Shown here: one piece after another, positions 48,482 to 60,377 of the stretch
Layout of the letters: every line of letters begins with the position of its first letter
Numbering within the stretch: position 1 is the stretch's first letter
Assembly: GCA_951799425.1 (NCBI GenBank)
Contig: OX637403.1
Location: forward strand, 30,792,811 to 30,856,810
Direction of reading: 5' to 3'
Source of the DNA: Ilex aquifolium
Lineage: Eukaryota; Streptophyta; Magnoliopsida; Aquifoliales; Aquifoliaceae
Length of the DNA stretch: 64,000 nucleotides
Program-made: the position numbers and the translations under genes
The notes under the pieces: generated by a model
Seen by the model: the letters and a program-made list of their open reading frames with translations, nothing else
What the model was told of the DNA's origin: nothing
Database searches by the model: none

Positions 48482-49075
48482 CTGAACTAGTAGCTTTCTT
48501 GCTTGCTTCCTAGGGGGTGGCTGTGCTGTGATATGGGAGGTTCAGGGGCTTTCCCTTGTGGGAGAAAGGGTGCTACAGATTTTTCCTCCAATTTTGTTGT
48601 GGATGTTTTGTTGGCCTGACAATCAGACTAAGATTTTTGTTATTTGAGTAAATTTTTATAGTATTGTTCAATGCTGCAGCAGTTGTTTGAATTGGCCTGA
48701 GTTTTGGTGTGCCCTTGAGACATATGATCTCTACCACCAGCCATTTTCATGACCAGCCCAAGCTGGAGAAGTGTGTTAACGGATTATATTATGGGAAAAT
48801 TGTGAAAAGGTACACCATAAACTACTTATTTGTGAAAAAATCTATATAATAAAGTAACTTACAATTCAAATTTTAAAAGATAAACAAAATGATTTTTGTT
48901 TTTTACAGTTCAGATCGTTTTAATTTTACTTTAAAGTTAATCTAACGATTAATATTAACACCTGAATTTAATAGAAAAATAGGTTCTTAAGGGTGTGTTT
49001 GGAGTGATTTTTTAAAAGTACATCTATAAATTATTTCTCATAAGTATTTAAAAAAAAAAATAGTGTTTGAAACCG
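48482..49075. other. RRP36 trailer and AT-rich DNA
   Basis: 48482-48700 is the probable 3' UTR, ending in AT-rich sequence with no single clear polyadenylation signal. Beyond it, 'ttgtgaaaaggtacacca'-type sequence suggests another decayed small element. No gene seen. Confidence 0.45.
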
Positions 49076-49290
49076 TTCCACCACTACCTCTACCACCACC
49101 ACCCCCACCGCCACCATCACCACCACCACCACTGTCACCATCGCCGCCACCGCCATCGCTGCCGTCGCCACCACCACCACTACCATTGCTGCCGTCGTCA
49201 CCACCGCCATCGCCGCCACCACCACCACCACCGCCACCACGGTCATTGCCACCCACCACAACCATCACCGTCTCCTACCACCACCACCTC
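49076..49290. repeat. CCACCG/CACCAC triplet-rich tract
   Basis: About 215 bp of degenerate (CCN)n triplets, chiefly CCACCACCACC and CCGCCACC. All long frames through it (proline, histidine or glycine/valine homopolymers) are artefacts of the repeat. Confidence 0.85.
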
Positions 49291-49641
49291 TCACCCCCAC
49301 TACAACCGATGCTTAAATTCATTTATCTTTCCTCTATGTTTGTAATTTGATTTTGAATATGAATACAAATATGTTTATTGTTTACTATTTTTTATTACTC
49401 TGTATCTTCAGGTACATGTAATAACTAGTACTTTAATAATATAAATCTTCTGTGGAAGATAAGTTAGACAGTTAATTGTGGGATTCAGTTTCCTATTTTA
49501 TTGATTCTATTTTAATGGCTAAGTATTTTCTTAAATTAAAGGATAATTAACCGTTTAAATTTTGAAAGGATTCCATTAATTTTAAAAAAAAATTCTATTC
49601 TCTCCCTATATCTGATTTTTATTGTTAATATCTATCTACCT

Positions 49642-49645
<4 letters not shown>

Positions 49646-49691
<46 letters not shown>
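49646..49691. repeat. (CT)n microsatellite
   Basis: About 23 uninterrupted CT units. Confidence 0.95.
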
Positions 49692-49693
<2 letters not shown>

Positions 49694-49749
49694 CTTATTT
49701 TATCTCTTCCATCGTTACTCTCTGTCTATTTATGTAATGTTACTTTTAA

Positions 49750-50850
49750 GTCACATTGTATGATACCCATCTTATGCAAAACAATGCATATGATGTTTGT
49801 TTTGCAGTGTGACATTGGAGTCACATTTTTTATGCCCACGCCATGAAAAAACAATGCATATGATGTGTAGTTGCATTGTGACATTAGATTCACACTATGA
49901 TACTCACCATATATGTTTAAATCTTTGTGAGTTACATTGTGATACCATCCATGTGTAAACCTTGTATATGGTGTCTATATGTTGTGTGACATTAATGCCA
50001 CATTTATGATGCTCACAGTGTGACCCACAAGTAGGGGTGTCAAACGTGTCGGGTTAAACGGTTACGTGTCGGGTTAAACGGGTGACGGGTAAAAAATATG
50101 TAAACCCGTACCCGACACGTTTAATAAACGTGTGAAAAATCTTAACCCAAACACGACCCGTTTAATAAACGGGTAACACGACACGACTCATTTAACCCGT
50201 TTAATTTTAAAAAAAATTATATTAACAAAATTTAATACTCCACTTTTTTTTTATTGTCAATTATACTTACCTCAAAAAAGAGGAATTTTTAGCCAAATCT
50301 CATAAAAATCATACTTGAAGGTTTGAAAAAAATGAAAAAGGCAATTGTCTTTTATAGGCAACTCAATCCTCCCCATCTCCCCTCATTTTCCAATGTGGGA
50401 CAAAAACAAAAGACATTAGTTTGTCTTTGTCTTTGTCTTTGAAGTGCTCCTCATCTCCCCTCCTTTGTCTTTAAACTACTATTTTACTTCTTTTTTTTTT
50501 GTATTAATTTATTTACTTATTGTTTTCTTGCTAATTTTTTAAAATAATTATTAATTTATTATTATATTAATTTTATTTAAACGGGTAAACGTGTGATAAA
50601 CGGTTTGATAGGTCTCACCCGAACACGACCCGTTTATTAAACGTGTTTGGCGTGTCAACCCGTTTATCACCCAAACCCGTTAAGATCTCACCCAAACCCG
50701 TTTAATTCGTGTCGATTCGTGTCGGTTAATCGTGTCGTGTCAAATTTTGACAGCCCTACCCACAAGCAGTATATTTATGATGCTCACAGTGTGACTCACA
50801 AGCAGTATGATATTGCGTCACATTATGTATCACAATTTTTTTGTCACAAA
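49750..50850. repeat. degenerate approximately 70-bp tandem repeat, interrupted by a hAT
   Basis: Units start near 49750 (gtcacattg), 49820 (gtcacattt) and 49889 (ttcacacta). They share AAAACAATGCATATGATGT and GTGTGACATT words and decay to the right. The array resumes after the hAT, with TATGATGCTCACAGTGTGAC at about 50002 and again at about 50775. Confidence 0.6.
50032..50758. mobile_element. hAT-type element with exact target duplication
   Basis: Begins TAGGGGTGTCAAACGTGTCG and ends with the inverted form of TAGGGCTGTCAAAATTTGAC, flanked by cccacaag at 50024-50031 and 50759-50766. The subterminal zones are rich in CGTTTATTAAACG/ACACGACCCG words in both orientations. The interior is AT-rich, with no coding capacity. 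Confidence 0.9.
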
Positions 50851-50944
50851 ATATATATATAGAGAGAAAAATAGTCTTTATCTTATAAAGTATTTAAAAA
50901 TAAAGAATTTTGATTTTACGTTAGCTTTATTTTGGTCACAATTA

Positions 50945-50985
<41 letters not shown>
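50945..50985. repeat. (TA)n microsatellite
   Basis: About 18 TA units with degenerate AT-rich flanks extending to about 51010. Confidence 0.9.
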
Positions 50986-51009
50986 ATAATATAATTATAA
51001 TATAATATA

Positions 51010-52220
51010 AAATAGGACAGACTTCAATAAGCTCATCCGACGGTCTCAAATAGACTCATCTAATGACTACCAACATTCCTCTTAAAATCATTTACATTTC
51101 ACCTTACCTTTAAGTACGAGTTACCCCTAATATATATATGAAAGAGAGAATGAAATAGTTCTAATATAAAAAAAATCCTAAAATTTTAGAATTTTAGAAA
51201 GAATTGGGAAAATTTTCAAATCAAGAAATTTAAAATTTATTTAAGTTTTGAATTTAGTTATTTGTATATATATATATAAAAAGAGAAAAAGAGAAAAAGA
51301 GAAAAAGAGAAAAAGTTATAATATAAGAAAACTCTAAAATTTAAGAGTTTTAGTTTTCAGATTAATTAGTTTTTTTTATTTGATTTTTTCAATAGGGATG
51401 TGATGATGGTTAGAGGTACTTTGGTCCTCCTGCTCCAAAATTTACTTTTTGTCAAATATTTTTAAGCTTTGTATTTAAAGTTAAGTTATAAAAAGTATAA
51501 TGACTTTCAAAAAATCCTTATATTATTGAATTGATTGTGGATCTCAATAAATATTAAGATCTATTGTGAACCTAATGGTTATGAATGATTAGATTGATAA
51601 ATTAGGTTCAAGTAACATTACTCTTTTATAAATGTCTCTTTACTATTGAAAAATGTTGATTTAAACTGCACTTCTACGGAAACTAAGGTAGAATGAAAAG
51701 TAAGTTGGAAACTATTAGGGGAAAAAAAATTAAAAATGAGAGTTGTTTGAGTTAAAAAAATTTGTAAAAAATTGATTATTTTCTTATTTTTTATTATTTT
51801 AATTGAGAAATTAAAATGATGTAATCGAATCTTGATTGGTTTGTGCGGGAGTTTAAATTAAATGGGTTCGACTACGATACCAACCACCCACTTTTCGGTA
51901 TGGTATCGAAAAAGCAAAATCAACGGTAGATCTATAATGAACAACTTCCAACCGTTGATCAAGTCTATCACTTTTTACCGGTTACCCCACTGAGCCTTAC
52001 AAATTCATAAAAAAAAAAAAAATATATCAGATGAAGAAGAAGGAGAAAGAAGAAGATGGAGTTACAAAATTGTTTTTATCCCTATGAACCCTTCAAGAGA
52101 TTATAAAATCATCATCATTTATTAAAACTAAGGTTGAGATTATAGTAAACTTATATTTAATAAAAAATAAATACACTTAAAAAACTTTTTTTAGAATAAA
52201 ATTAGAGCAGTAAAGTTCCA
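51010..52220. other. AT-rich intergenic DNA, no gene seen
   Basis: No coding signature. A 7-bp tandem repeat (AAAAGAG, five units) lies at 51278-51316. Confidence 0.45.
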
Positions 52221-52600
52221 GTAAGAGTACCATTTTTTTGGTTAACATTACCATTCTTTTGATTAAGATTATCATTTTTTTTTGGTTAAAATTACACTGT
52301 TGAGGTCAAAGTACCATTTTTTTTGTTAACATTACCATTTTTTTTTTTAAGATTATCACTTTTTTGGTTAACATTACCATTTTTTCGGTTAAGATATTAC
52401 ACTTTTTTTGATTAATATTACCAATTTTTTATTAAGATTACCAATTTTTTAGTTAAGATTACACTACTGAGTTAAAAGTACCACTTTTTTTGTTAACATT
52501 ACCATTTTTTTTGTTAAGATTATCACTTTTTGTTAACATTACCACTTTTTTGGTTAAGAGTACCACTTTTTTGGTTAATAATACCACTTTTTTGATCTGG
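52221..52600. repeat. subterminal approximately 20-bp tandem repeats of the left arm
   Basis: About 18 imperfect units, mostly TACCATTTTTTTGGTTAACAT or TATCACTTTTTTGGTTAAGAT, with two insertions of ACACT.TTGAG. The inverted copies begin at about 63935 and reach the window end. Confidence 0.85.
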
Positions 52601-52894
52601 ATCACTTATGTAGCGATCGGGGTTTTAGTAGCGATCTTTGTAACAAACTAATCTCCATCGCTCAACCAGCGATCATGTCCAAATTAAATTACACTTATAC
52701 CCCTAAATTATCACCCTTTTTCAAAATTTTTCTCATATTTTTCATATTACATCTTAACTATGTAATTAGTTTCATATTACCCCAAATTTTTTTACCTATT
52801 TTAATTTAACAAAAAAGTGTACCAAAATATGATAGCTTTATTGTAATTTATTTAGTGGTGAAAAACTTTATTGTAATAAATTTAACTTAACCAA

Positions 52895-54010
52895 AAGTAT
52901 TTAATTAACATGTAATTAACAAATTAATATTACATTAACACATTCAATTCATCAAATTAACATTAAAATTCAACTAAATTAATATTAAATTCATCCAATT
53001 TATTCCAAAATCATCTAATTAACATTCAATTCATTCAATTAACATTCAATAAAAATTCAATTTATCAAATCAACACTAAAATAATATTATTTTTCATCCA
53101 AAGTATTTAATTAACATGTAATTAACAAATTAATATTACATTAACACATTCAATTCATCAAATTAACATTAAAAGTCAACTTGTAATTAATTAACACTAA
53201 ATTAATATTATTTTTAATCCAAAGTATTTAATTAACATGTAATTAACAAATTAATATTACATTAACACATTCAATTCATCAAATTAACATTAAAATTCAA
53301 CTTGTAATTAATCAACACTAAATTAATATTATTTTTCATCCAAAGTATTTAATTAACATGTAATTATTTTTATCTAAAGTATTTAATTAACATGTAATTA
53401 ACAAATTAATATTACATTAACACATTCAATTCATCAAATTAACATTAAAAATCAACTCAATTAATATTAAATTCATCCAATTTATTCCAAAATCATCCAA
53501 TTAACATTCAATTCATTCAATTAACATCCAATAAAAATTCAATTTATCAAATCAACACTAAACTAACATTCAATTTCATCCAATTTATATTTAATTTATC
53601 AAATTAACACCACGTTAACATTCAATTCATTAAATTAACACCAAATTAACATTCAATTTTTTCTAATAAGTATTTAATTCTCTAAATTAACATTCAAATT
53701 TAACTAATTAACATTAAATTAATCAAAAAAACTTTTAGTTTCATTCAATTAACACTCAATTCATTGAATTAACATTTCAAATCAAACAATAAAGATTCAA
53801 TTTATCAAATTAACACCAAAGTAACATATAATTCCATCTAATTAATATTCAATTCATCAATTTAACACCAAATTAACATACAATATAATCTAATTAATAT
53901 TAAAATTCATCCAATTAAAACTCAATTCATCAAATTAATATCCTAAATCATCCAATAAAGTTTCAATTTATCAAATCAATACCAAAATAATATGTAAATT
54001 CATCCAATTA
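52895..54010. repeat. AT-rich tandem array (period about 121 bp plus shorter words)
   Basis: AAGTATTTAATTAACATGTA occurs at 52895, 53101, 53222, 53343 and 53377; the 53101-53343 interval gives a 121-bp period. The rest is built from AATTCATC.AATTAACATT words. Cytosines are almost confined to one strand. No coding capacity. Confidence 0.75.
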
Positions 54011-54494
54011 ATAATCAAATTAACATTCAATTTCATGTTAATAGACTTAAAATTCGTAAAAAAATAAAATTTAATCAGCTCAATCGTCTCAAATATTTGT
54101 AGAAAAATGGATTTTAATGGGTTTGAATTTTAATATGTAAATTGACTCGAATTTTTATTGAATTGTACGGACAAAGTTTATCATATTTGGGTACACATTT
54201 TGTGTTAAATTAAAATAGGTAAAAAAAATTGGGTTAATATGAAACTAATTACATAGTTGAGGGTGTAATATGAAAAATATGAGGAAAAAATTGAAAAATG
54301 GTAATAATTTAGGGGTATAAGTGTAACTTATTTACCTGATTTACTATTGTAGTGGGTAAAAAATAACAAAGCAACAAACGAAATGCTCTGACTTCTCTCT
54401 AGCTTTCTCTCACTAAAAAATGACAGAGGAGAAGAAAGAAGCCAGAGGCTTCAATGATCCCAAAATTCTCCACTGAAGTCTGGTTTCAACAAGA

Positions 54495-55818
54495 ATGGAA
54501 GAAGACCCATGGGATATGCAAAAACTTTCTAAAGAAGAGGAGGATCACCTGGAAAGAAGTACCAAGAAGGTCAAGGAACACCATGGGAACTTGGAGGAAG
54601 AAGGTATGCTGGTTGATTCAAGTACTTCACCAGTCCAAGAGTCTCAAGAGCTGGTAATGCAGGCGAAACTCCCGACAGAAGGGAAGAAACCACAAAGGAA
54701 CTACAAGGAAGCGCTCATGGATGATGATAATGCCATCTATTTTGACATAGAAAGCTATGAAGAGGAACCAGAGGAAATGGAGGAAGATAGTCAGGAAGAG
54801 CCACAAGGGAAAAAGAAGGTTCACACTATGATTGATTTATCAGATGAGATGTGCCCAAGTATTAGCCTCCCTCCCAAAATGCTCCAGAGTATTAGAAGCA
54901 AGTGGAAAGAGGGACTGCTGGTGAAGCTTCTGGGGAAAAGCATTGGCTACAAGGTGTTGTGTATGAAGGTAAGGAATTTATGGAATCTCCAAGGAGATTT
55001 TGATGCTATCGACCTTGACAATGGATTCTTCTTGTTTAATTTTCATGTAAGGGAAGACTGTCACAGAGTTTTCACCGGTGGACCTTGGATTATTATGAAC
55101 CACTACCTTACAGTTAGAAAATGGGAGCCAGATTTCATACCATCAAGAGCTATGAAAATTGCTACAACACTTTGGTTAAGGTTACCAGAGTTGCCTCTAG
55201 AATACTATGATGAAGCAATCCTGTTCCAAATTGCGAAAGCACTAGGGAAACCAATCAAAGTGGATATCAAAACTGCCACAGCGAAGAGAGGAAGGTTCGC
55301 TAGGATATGTGTGGAGAGAGATCTAAACAAACCTCTCATCTCTCAGTATCGGCTTGGGGGAAGAATGTTCAAGGTTGAATATGAGTGCATACATTCCATT
55401 TGCTTTGCCTGTGGGAGAGTTGGCCACAAAGAATACTACTGTTCCTATTCCACCGGAAAAAAAGTCACAATCCACCGTCGATGGCCATTGTGGCTCATCA
55501 TCAAACCCTCACATCATAGAGTCTGCTAGACCTGACACAGAAGAACGGTCGACTGTAAAGTCGAACGTTGAACCCCAACCCCAGGAAGAAGATAAAGAAT
55601 TTGGGCCTTGGATGATAGCCCAACCCAGAAGAAAAAGAACCCAGCAGCTAAAAAAAAGCAACTGCCCAAACAACGTAGCAAACCCGAACAAATATAAGGC
55701 TCTAGAAACTATGTCCCCTGACCTGAATGAGTATCAAATCCAGACCCATGGCCCTTACCAGAACAAATCACAACCCAGAGGGATAGCGGAAGGAAATCAA
55801 CCTAGTAAAGACCCATGA
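54495..55818 (+). pseudogene. LINE ORF1 (gag-like, DUF4283 and zinc knuckle), frameshifted
   Basis: The first frame (54495-55529) has an acidic N-terminus. It continues with a DUF4283-like domain (GFFLFNFHVREDCHRVFTGG, PWIIMNHYLTVRKWEPDF, LWLRLPELPLEYYDEAI) and a CCHC knuckle, CFACGRVGHKEYYC. A frameshift just after the knuckle moves the reading to the frame ending at 55818, which carries the FGPWMIAQPRRKR motif that normally follows the knuckle. ORF1 proteins coat the LINE RNA. The break makes this copy non-functional. Confidence 0.85.
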
Positions 55819-57220
55819 TCAGGGCAAAGAAGGCAACGGGACCAAGGAATACAAAAGCAAACAACCCAATGGAGGGCCCAACCAACTGGGATGACACAGT
55901 CTGCTGACTCCTTGGTTTTAGTGCAGAGATCTAATGACAAGAAGAAGGCTTTGGGAACAACGTTTAATCCAAGGGCTTAAACCGCCTCGGAAAATCCCAT
56001 GGATTCTGTGTATGGAGTAAACCCTAGTCCCCCAAGACTGTCCAGACCTCTCGTCTTCGCAAGATACACTCTCTCTGGATGTTCTCAGGAAAACCAAATC
56101 GACAGACATCCATATGATACTGAAACCCCTTGATCAAGACTCTCTTAACCTCATACACAATGGAACCAATCCCTCTAAGATATTTCAATCTAATCAACAA
56201 CACCATAGATCTAGTATTCAGAGCGAGAGAGGAAAACAAGTGGTTAGCTACTACCAATTGGGAAATCAGGGAGATCCTATTGAAGATCGAACCCTGCTCG
56301 GTCAGAACTTTAACAGACAGACTAACAATAGTCTCTATGGTGCCGGCAATTCCCCTCATGGAGAGGAGATTTCAAGCCAGGATGATGTTGGGTATCAGTG
56401 AGGATGTTTCCCTCCCCTCTATTTTACTGAATCATTCTATGAAGATTTTATCGTGGAATTGTAGAGGAGCTAGTAATGAGAGATTTCGAAGGGTGTTTGG
56501 TGATCTCTTTAGAGCACATAATCCAGATGTGGTGGCTCTTATGGAAACGAAGGTACATAGTTCCCAAATGGGAATTTTTTTTAAATAATTCGGACTCACA
56601 AGGTCAGAAAAAGTGGAACCACAAGGCAGGGCTGGTGGAATTTGGCTCCTATGGGACCCCTCAAATGTCTCAGTCCGTATCTAGGAAGCCACGACCCAAG
56701 TAGGGATGGCAGTGGACCGGAGAAAAATGGGTATTCATCCAAACTTGTCTTGTTTGGACCGAGGATGGACCATACGTATTGGACGGTGGACGTATATGGG
56801 AATACTCGTATAAATCCGTGTGGGGATGAAGGTGTAAAACCCGAGGAAATTTAAACTTTTGAGAAAAAGGGCAAAATGGTAAATTGTCACTATGGTACAG
56901 GTTGTAAACCTGAAATTTTCTAGAGCTCGGATGACGAAACGGACATCACCGTTGGATTCGTCTCGCGGAACCTAGTTACCCTGTCAAATTTCATTGAATT
57001 CCGAGTTAGTCGGATTTTTCGCGTTTTACGAGGCGGTCGAGCCTCGGGAGACCCAAAAACGAAATTCTGGTTAAAATTTTAAATTTTGGGAAATAAATGA
57101 CGGCAAGTTAAAATAAAAATATTTTGAACTTGAACCGGAGCGAAATTTAATCGTTTCGGGGTTAAAACGGACCCGGGAAATAAGGGCCGTGTGGCGCGTT
57201 GTAGGCCAAGTATTCTAAAA

Positions 57221-57228
57221 TATAAATA
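57221..57228 (+). promoter_or_regulatory. TATA box of the solo LTR
   Basis: TATAAATA sits about 390 bp into the LTR, followed by a short leader and CT/GA-rich sequence. It could still start transcription into flanking DNA. Confidence 0.6.
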
Positions 57229-58847
57229 GGGGGAAAAATTAGATTTTTCCCCATTGTGTCAGCCGATTGTTCAGCCGATTGAGAAGAGAGGGAAAAGAGA
57301 GAAACACTCCACATTCTCTCTACGATCTACTCCGTTCTAGCGCTCAAATCGACTCGGGCCAAGAACAAGAGTTGCTCTACGCGTCGAGGGCTACGCGTGG
57401 GTACCAAAAACGACGGCTTTCACCGAACGTTGGGAGGCCGAAAAGTTGGAAGTGGAGGATTCAAGCTTGCTTTGAGTTCTAGGAGCTTCCCACGACGATT
57501 CTACACGCTACAAGAGGTAGGGTTCCCTCCTATTAAGGTTTATTCCAAACCTAGGATGTTTTTATGAAATGGGTAGGATGATAGATTGTATATCTCTTGC
57601 CTATTGTTGGTAATGTGTTGAAATGGTTATTGAAATGGGTAAAGATAAATTCTAATTGGATTGGTAATTAGAAATTTTTAAATGAAATTTCTAGAATTGG
57701 GTATATGGGATTGACCCAATGAAATTCTTGGATTATGTGAATTGTGGGCATGCTATGTGCTTATATTATGCCATGAGAATTAAAGTGTGTTATTACTTGA
57801 TTTTGTGATGACATGCTTGGGTGTTATTCAAGATAAAATGTTGGTATATGTATACATGTTATAATATATTGACATTGTAGAGAATTATGGAAATTATATG
57901 CTTATGATGTAATTTTGCCATGAAATATGTAAAATGTGATTGGAATGTTCATGTGTTCCTCATAGCATATTGAACATGGTAATATTGTTGCAATGGAGCA
58001 TCACATTGCATATGCACGGGAACATCGCATTTAGTGGGTGTGTGTGCATGGTGGTTGTCTTCACCACGCGTGGTGGATGACGAGTGGGCTCGGGTAATAT
58101 GGGTCGATGACCTAGTCGAGTCGCATGGTTTATATGTTGATAGGGTTGGGGTAGTAAGAAGGGCTAGACTATCCCTCGGGTGAGAGACCCGGTGATTGGA
58201 TACGCACTCCGTTGGTATAAGAGCCCATAAAGTGTGTCGGTGTACGCGGAACCGTTGGTGGAAGTCCATGAATTCCGTGTAGGTTGGGTGACCTTTGGTG
58301 TGAGTCCATGAACATCCACCCCTATATAGACCCTAGAATGAAAGGTCATTTGATGTGCAACATCAATGACGGATTGGTACACATTGGCACTTGCATGTGT
58401 AGAGGAGCCGGGAAGGGCTCGGTTGATATGCATGAGTGAGTCTCATCTCATTCCATAGCATGACATTGCAAATTCCATCATTGAATATAATTCCTTGCTT
58501 GGAATGTTATAAATTGTTGTTTTGGGCATGTGAACATTTCATATGCATATAAGTTGGGGAGTAGCCTCATTAGGAGATACCCTATTGCGGGGTTCACACC
58601 GGCGGACGGCTCCCATTTCGACCCCCAAAGTTGAAAAAAGCCGACTTGTGGCTTTTATGGTTATTTTGTAAAGCTTTTGAAAGAATTCCATTTTTGATAT
58701 GTAAATGTATGGAATCAATTGTAATAGAACTTGTACAAACCATGTTTTATATGGAAATCCTTGTCAAACATGTATTTGATGAATTGGGAAGGGTTTTGAA
58801 TGGATTGGAAATGAAAAATGGAGGAAAAAGGCAAAACTGGGCAGAGA

Positions 58848-58992
58848 GTACCGGTACTGGGTACCGGTACCCCCCTTTCCAGTGGGTTGACAGTACAGGT
58901 ACCGGGTACCGGTACTGAATGGTACCGGTACTGTGTACCGGTACCCCCCTTTCCAGTGGGTTAACAGTACCGGTACTGGGTACCGGTACACT
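58848..58992. repeat. TACCGGTA palindrome repeats inside the solo LTR
   Basis: Two 74-bp units and a partial third carry GGTACCGGTACC-like palindromes at least ten times. Each full unit ends CCCCCCTTTCCAGTGGGTT. The block is absent from the related LTR at 15178-17380. Confidence 0.85.
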
Positions 58993-59338
58993 CTCCAAAA
59001 TTTTCAGATTTTAAATTGCCTTGCCCTATTTTCGGTCTGGGTCTTCCCTTCCCTTCAATGATCTAAATGGACTATAATGGAGTATAAAACATTGTATATT
59101 GAATATTGGTTGAACCCAAATGAATAATCGAATCCGGTTAACAATTGTGAGTTAAGATCCCGGTTAAGGGGATGCTACTACCGTGGTGTTAGGTTGAGTG
59201 ACATCCACGGGTATTTCCGCGGGTTGACGGGTGGTCAACGGTTAATAAGGGACTCCCGGATTTTGGGGCGTCACAGAAGGCGGGGATGGACTAACCTTTA
59301 CCCCCACCCCGCCCCCGCTATACCCGTTAAATATAGTT

Positions 59339-59595
59339 GATGGTTAATTGATTAGGACTGGAATTGGTAGTCTGTTAGCTTTTTTGGATGTGTTTTGCTT
59401 TGTTGGTTTGCTGTTTTGGACTTGTCCGGAGGGAGCTTTTGGAAGGAGTTGTTTAGTTGTTTTTGGTTATTATATATCTTTTGTTAGTTTTGAATAGGCT
59501 ATGGCCTTAATTTGTTTCTTGTAATTCTGTTGGTTTTGTGAATAAATAAAATTTATTTTTGTTTTAAAAAAAAAACAGATGGTTAATTGATTAGG
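59339..59595 (+). mobile_element. 5'-truncated L1 LINE 3' end nested in the hAT
   Basis: The 18-mer gatggttaattgattagg at 59339-59356 and 59578-59595 is an exact target duplication. Between them lie 221 bp ending in an A-run (59566-59575), preceded by TTGTTTCTTGTAATTCTGTT and AATAAATAAAATTTATTTTTG, typical of a LINE 3' UTR. Non-coding. Confidence 0.85.
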
Positions 59596-60377
59596 GGCGT
59601 GTAGATTAGTCCAATTTATTCCATAATGAGTGTAGATTTGTTTTATTATAGTTTGGTTAGATTATATTAGATTATTTAGAATGTTGTTGGATTATTTAAA
59701 ATGTTGGATTTATTTAGAATTTTGGATTATGTTGACTTGAGCTTGAGCTTGGGCTTGGGCGGGGATGGGGGAAGCGGAGACGGGGATTAGAAATTTACCC
59801 GCGAATGGGGATGAAGATGAAAACTATACCCGTTAATGGGGGTTGACCGAGGATAGACGGAGTTTTTTTAAGCGGGTACGGGGATGGAGACTACACCCCC
59901 CGCCCTCGCTTCGGTCCACTGACATCCCTAGACCCAAGCCATAATGCTCATGTAGCACGTATCGATTTCAACGAATGGCTGCTTTCTGTGGTGTACGAAA
60001 GTCCTAACCCAACGAACAGAGAACTCGTATGGGATAATCTCAATAGCACTGGTGACAATTACAATCATTCCTAGTTGGTGGCTGGTGATCTAAATGACTA
60101 TGCTAGCCAATTAGAGAGGAGAGGCAGAAGCTCGGAGCAAGGTAATAGGACTAGAAAGTTCAATGATAGAATCAACATGTGCGATTTAATTGATCTTGGT
60201 TGTAGCGGACCAAGACTGACGTGGAACAACAAACGGAAAGGAATGACTAATACAAAAATCAGACTGGATCGAGCCCTGGCCAATTCAGAATGGACGCTTT
60301 AGTTCCCAGAAGCAACAATTCGAAACCTTCCAAGAACTTACTCTGACCACTGCCCTCTCCTCATCTAAACGAAAAGT

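Larger units (their letters stand above)
56833..59275 (+). mobile_element. solo LTR nested in the hAT
   Basis: Begins TGTAAAACCCGAGG and ends GGGGCGTCACA, with the exact 5-bp duplication gaagg (56828-56832 and 59276-59280). Related along its length to the solo LTR at 15178-17380 (shared GGGCCAAGAA, GTTGCTCTAC, CGCTACAAGAGGTAGGGTT and GAAGGGCTAGA words). A TATA box TATAAATAGG lies at 57221-57230 on the plus strand, so the LTR reads rightward. Length 2443 bp; Tekay/Del-like ends. Confidence 0.9.
56701..59930. mobile_element. hAT element nested in the LINE, itself interrupted
   Basis: Begins TAGGGATGGCAGTGGACCGG and ends with the inverted form of TAGGGATGTCAGTGGACCGA, flanked by the exact 8-bp duplication gacccaag (56693-56700 and 59931-59938). 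It contains a solo LTR (56833-59275) and a LINE tail (59357-59577). Without the LTR insertion it is roughly 780 bp and non-autonomous. Confidence 0.92.
56439..60370 (+). pseudogene. LINE ORF2 endonuclease domain, broken by a hAT
   Basis: It starts MKILSWNCRGASNERFRRVF with the Asn motif, then VVALMETKV with the catalytic Glu. The frame breaks at a T-run near 56577 and at the hAT (56701-59930). After the insertion it resumes with IDFNEWLLSVVYESPNPTNR, then LVAGDLNDYASQLERRG (a stop replaces a tryptophan) and TYSDHCPL with the SDH catalytic motif near 60340. This APE-type endonuclease would nick the target DNA to prime reverse transcription. Confidence 0.85.

Noticed and set aside
49031..49350. 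Several long overlapping frames in the 49.0-49.3 kb block (proline-, histidine-, glycine- and valine-rich)
   Set aside because: They come from one CCN triplet repeat read in different frames; composition is homopolymeric and no start context or domain supports a protein.
52221..52600. CRISPR-like array of short repeats
   Set aside because: Units are contiguous and T-rich without unique spacers, the window is plant nuclear DNA, and the repeats have an inverted copy at 63935-64000, so they are subterminal transposon repeats.
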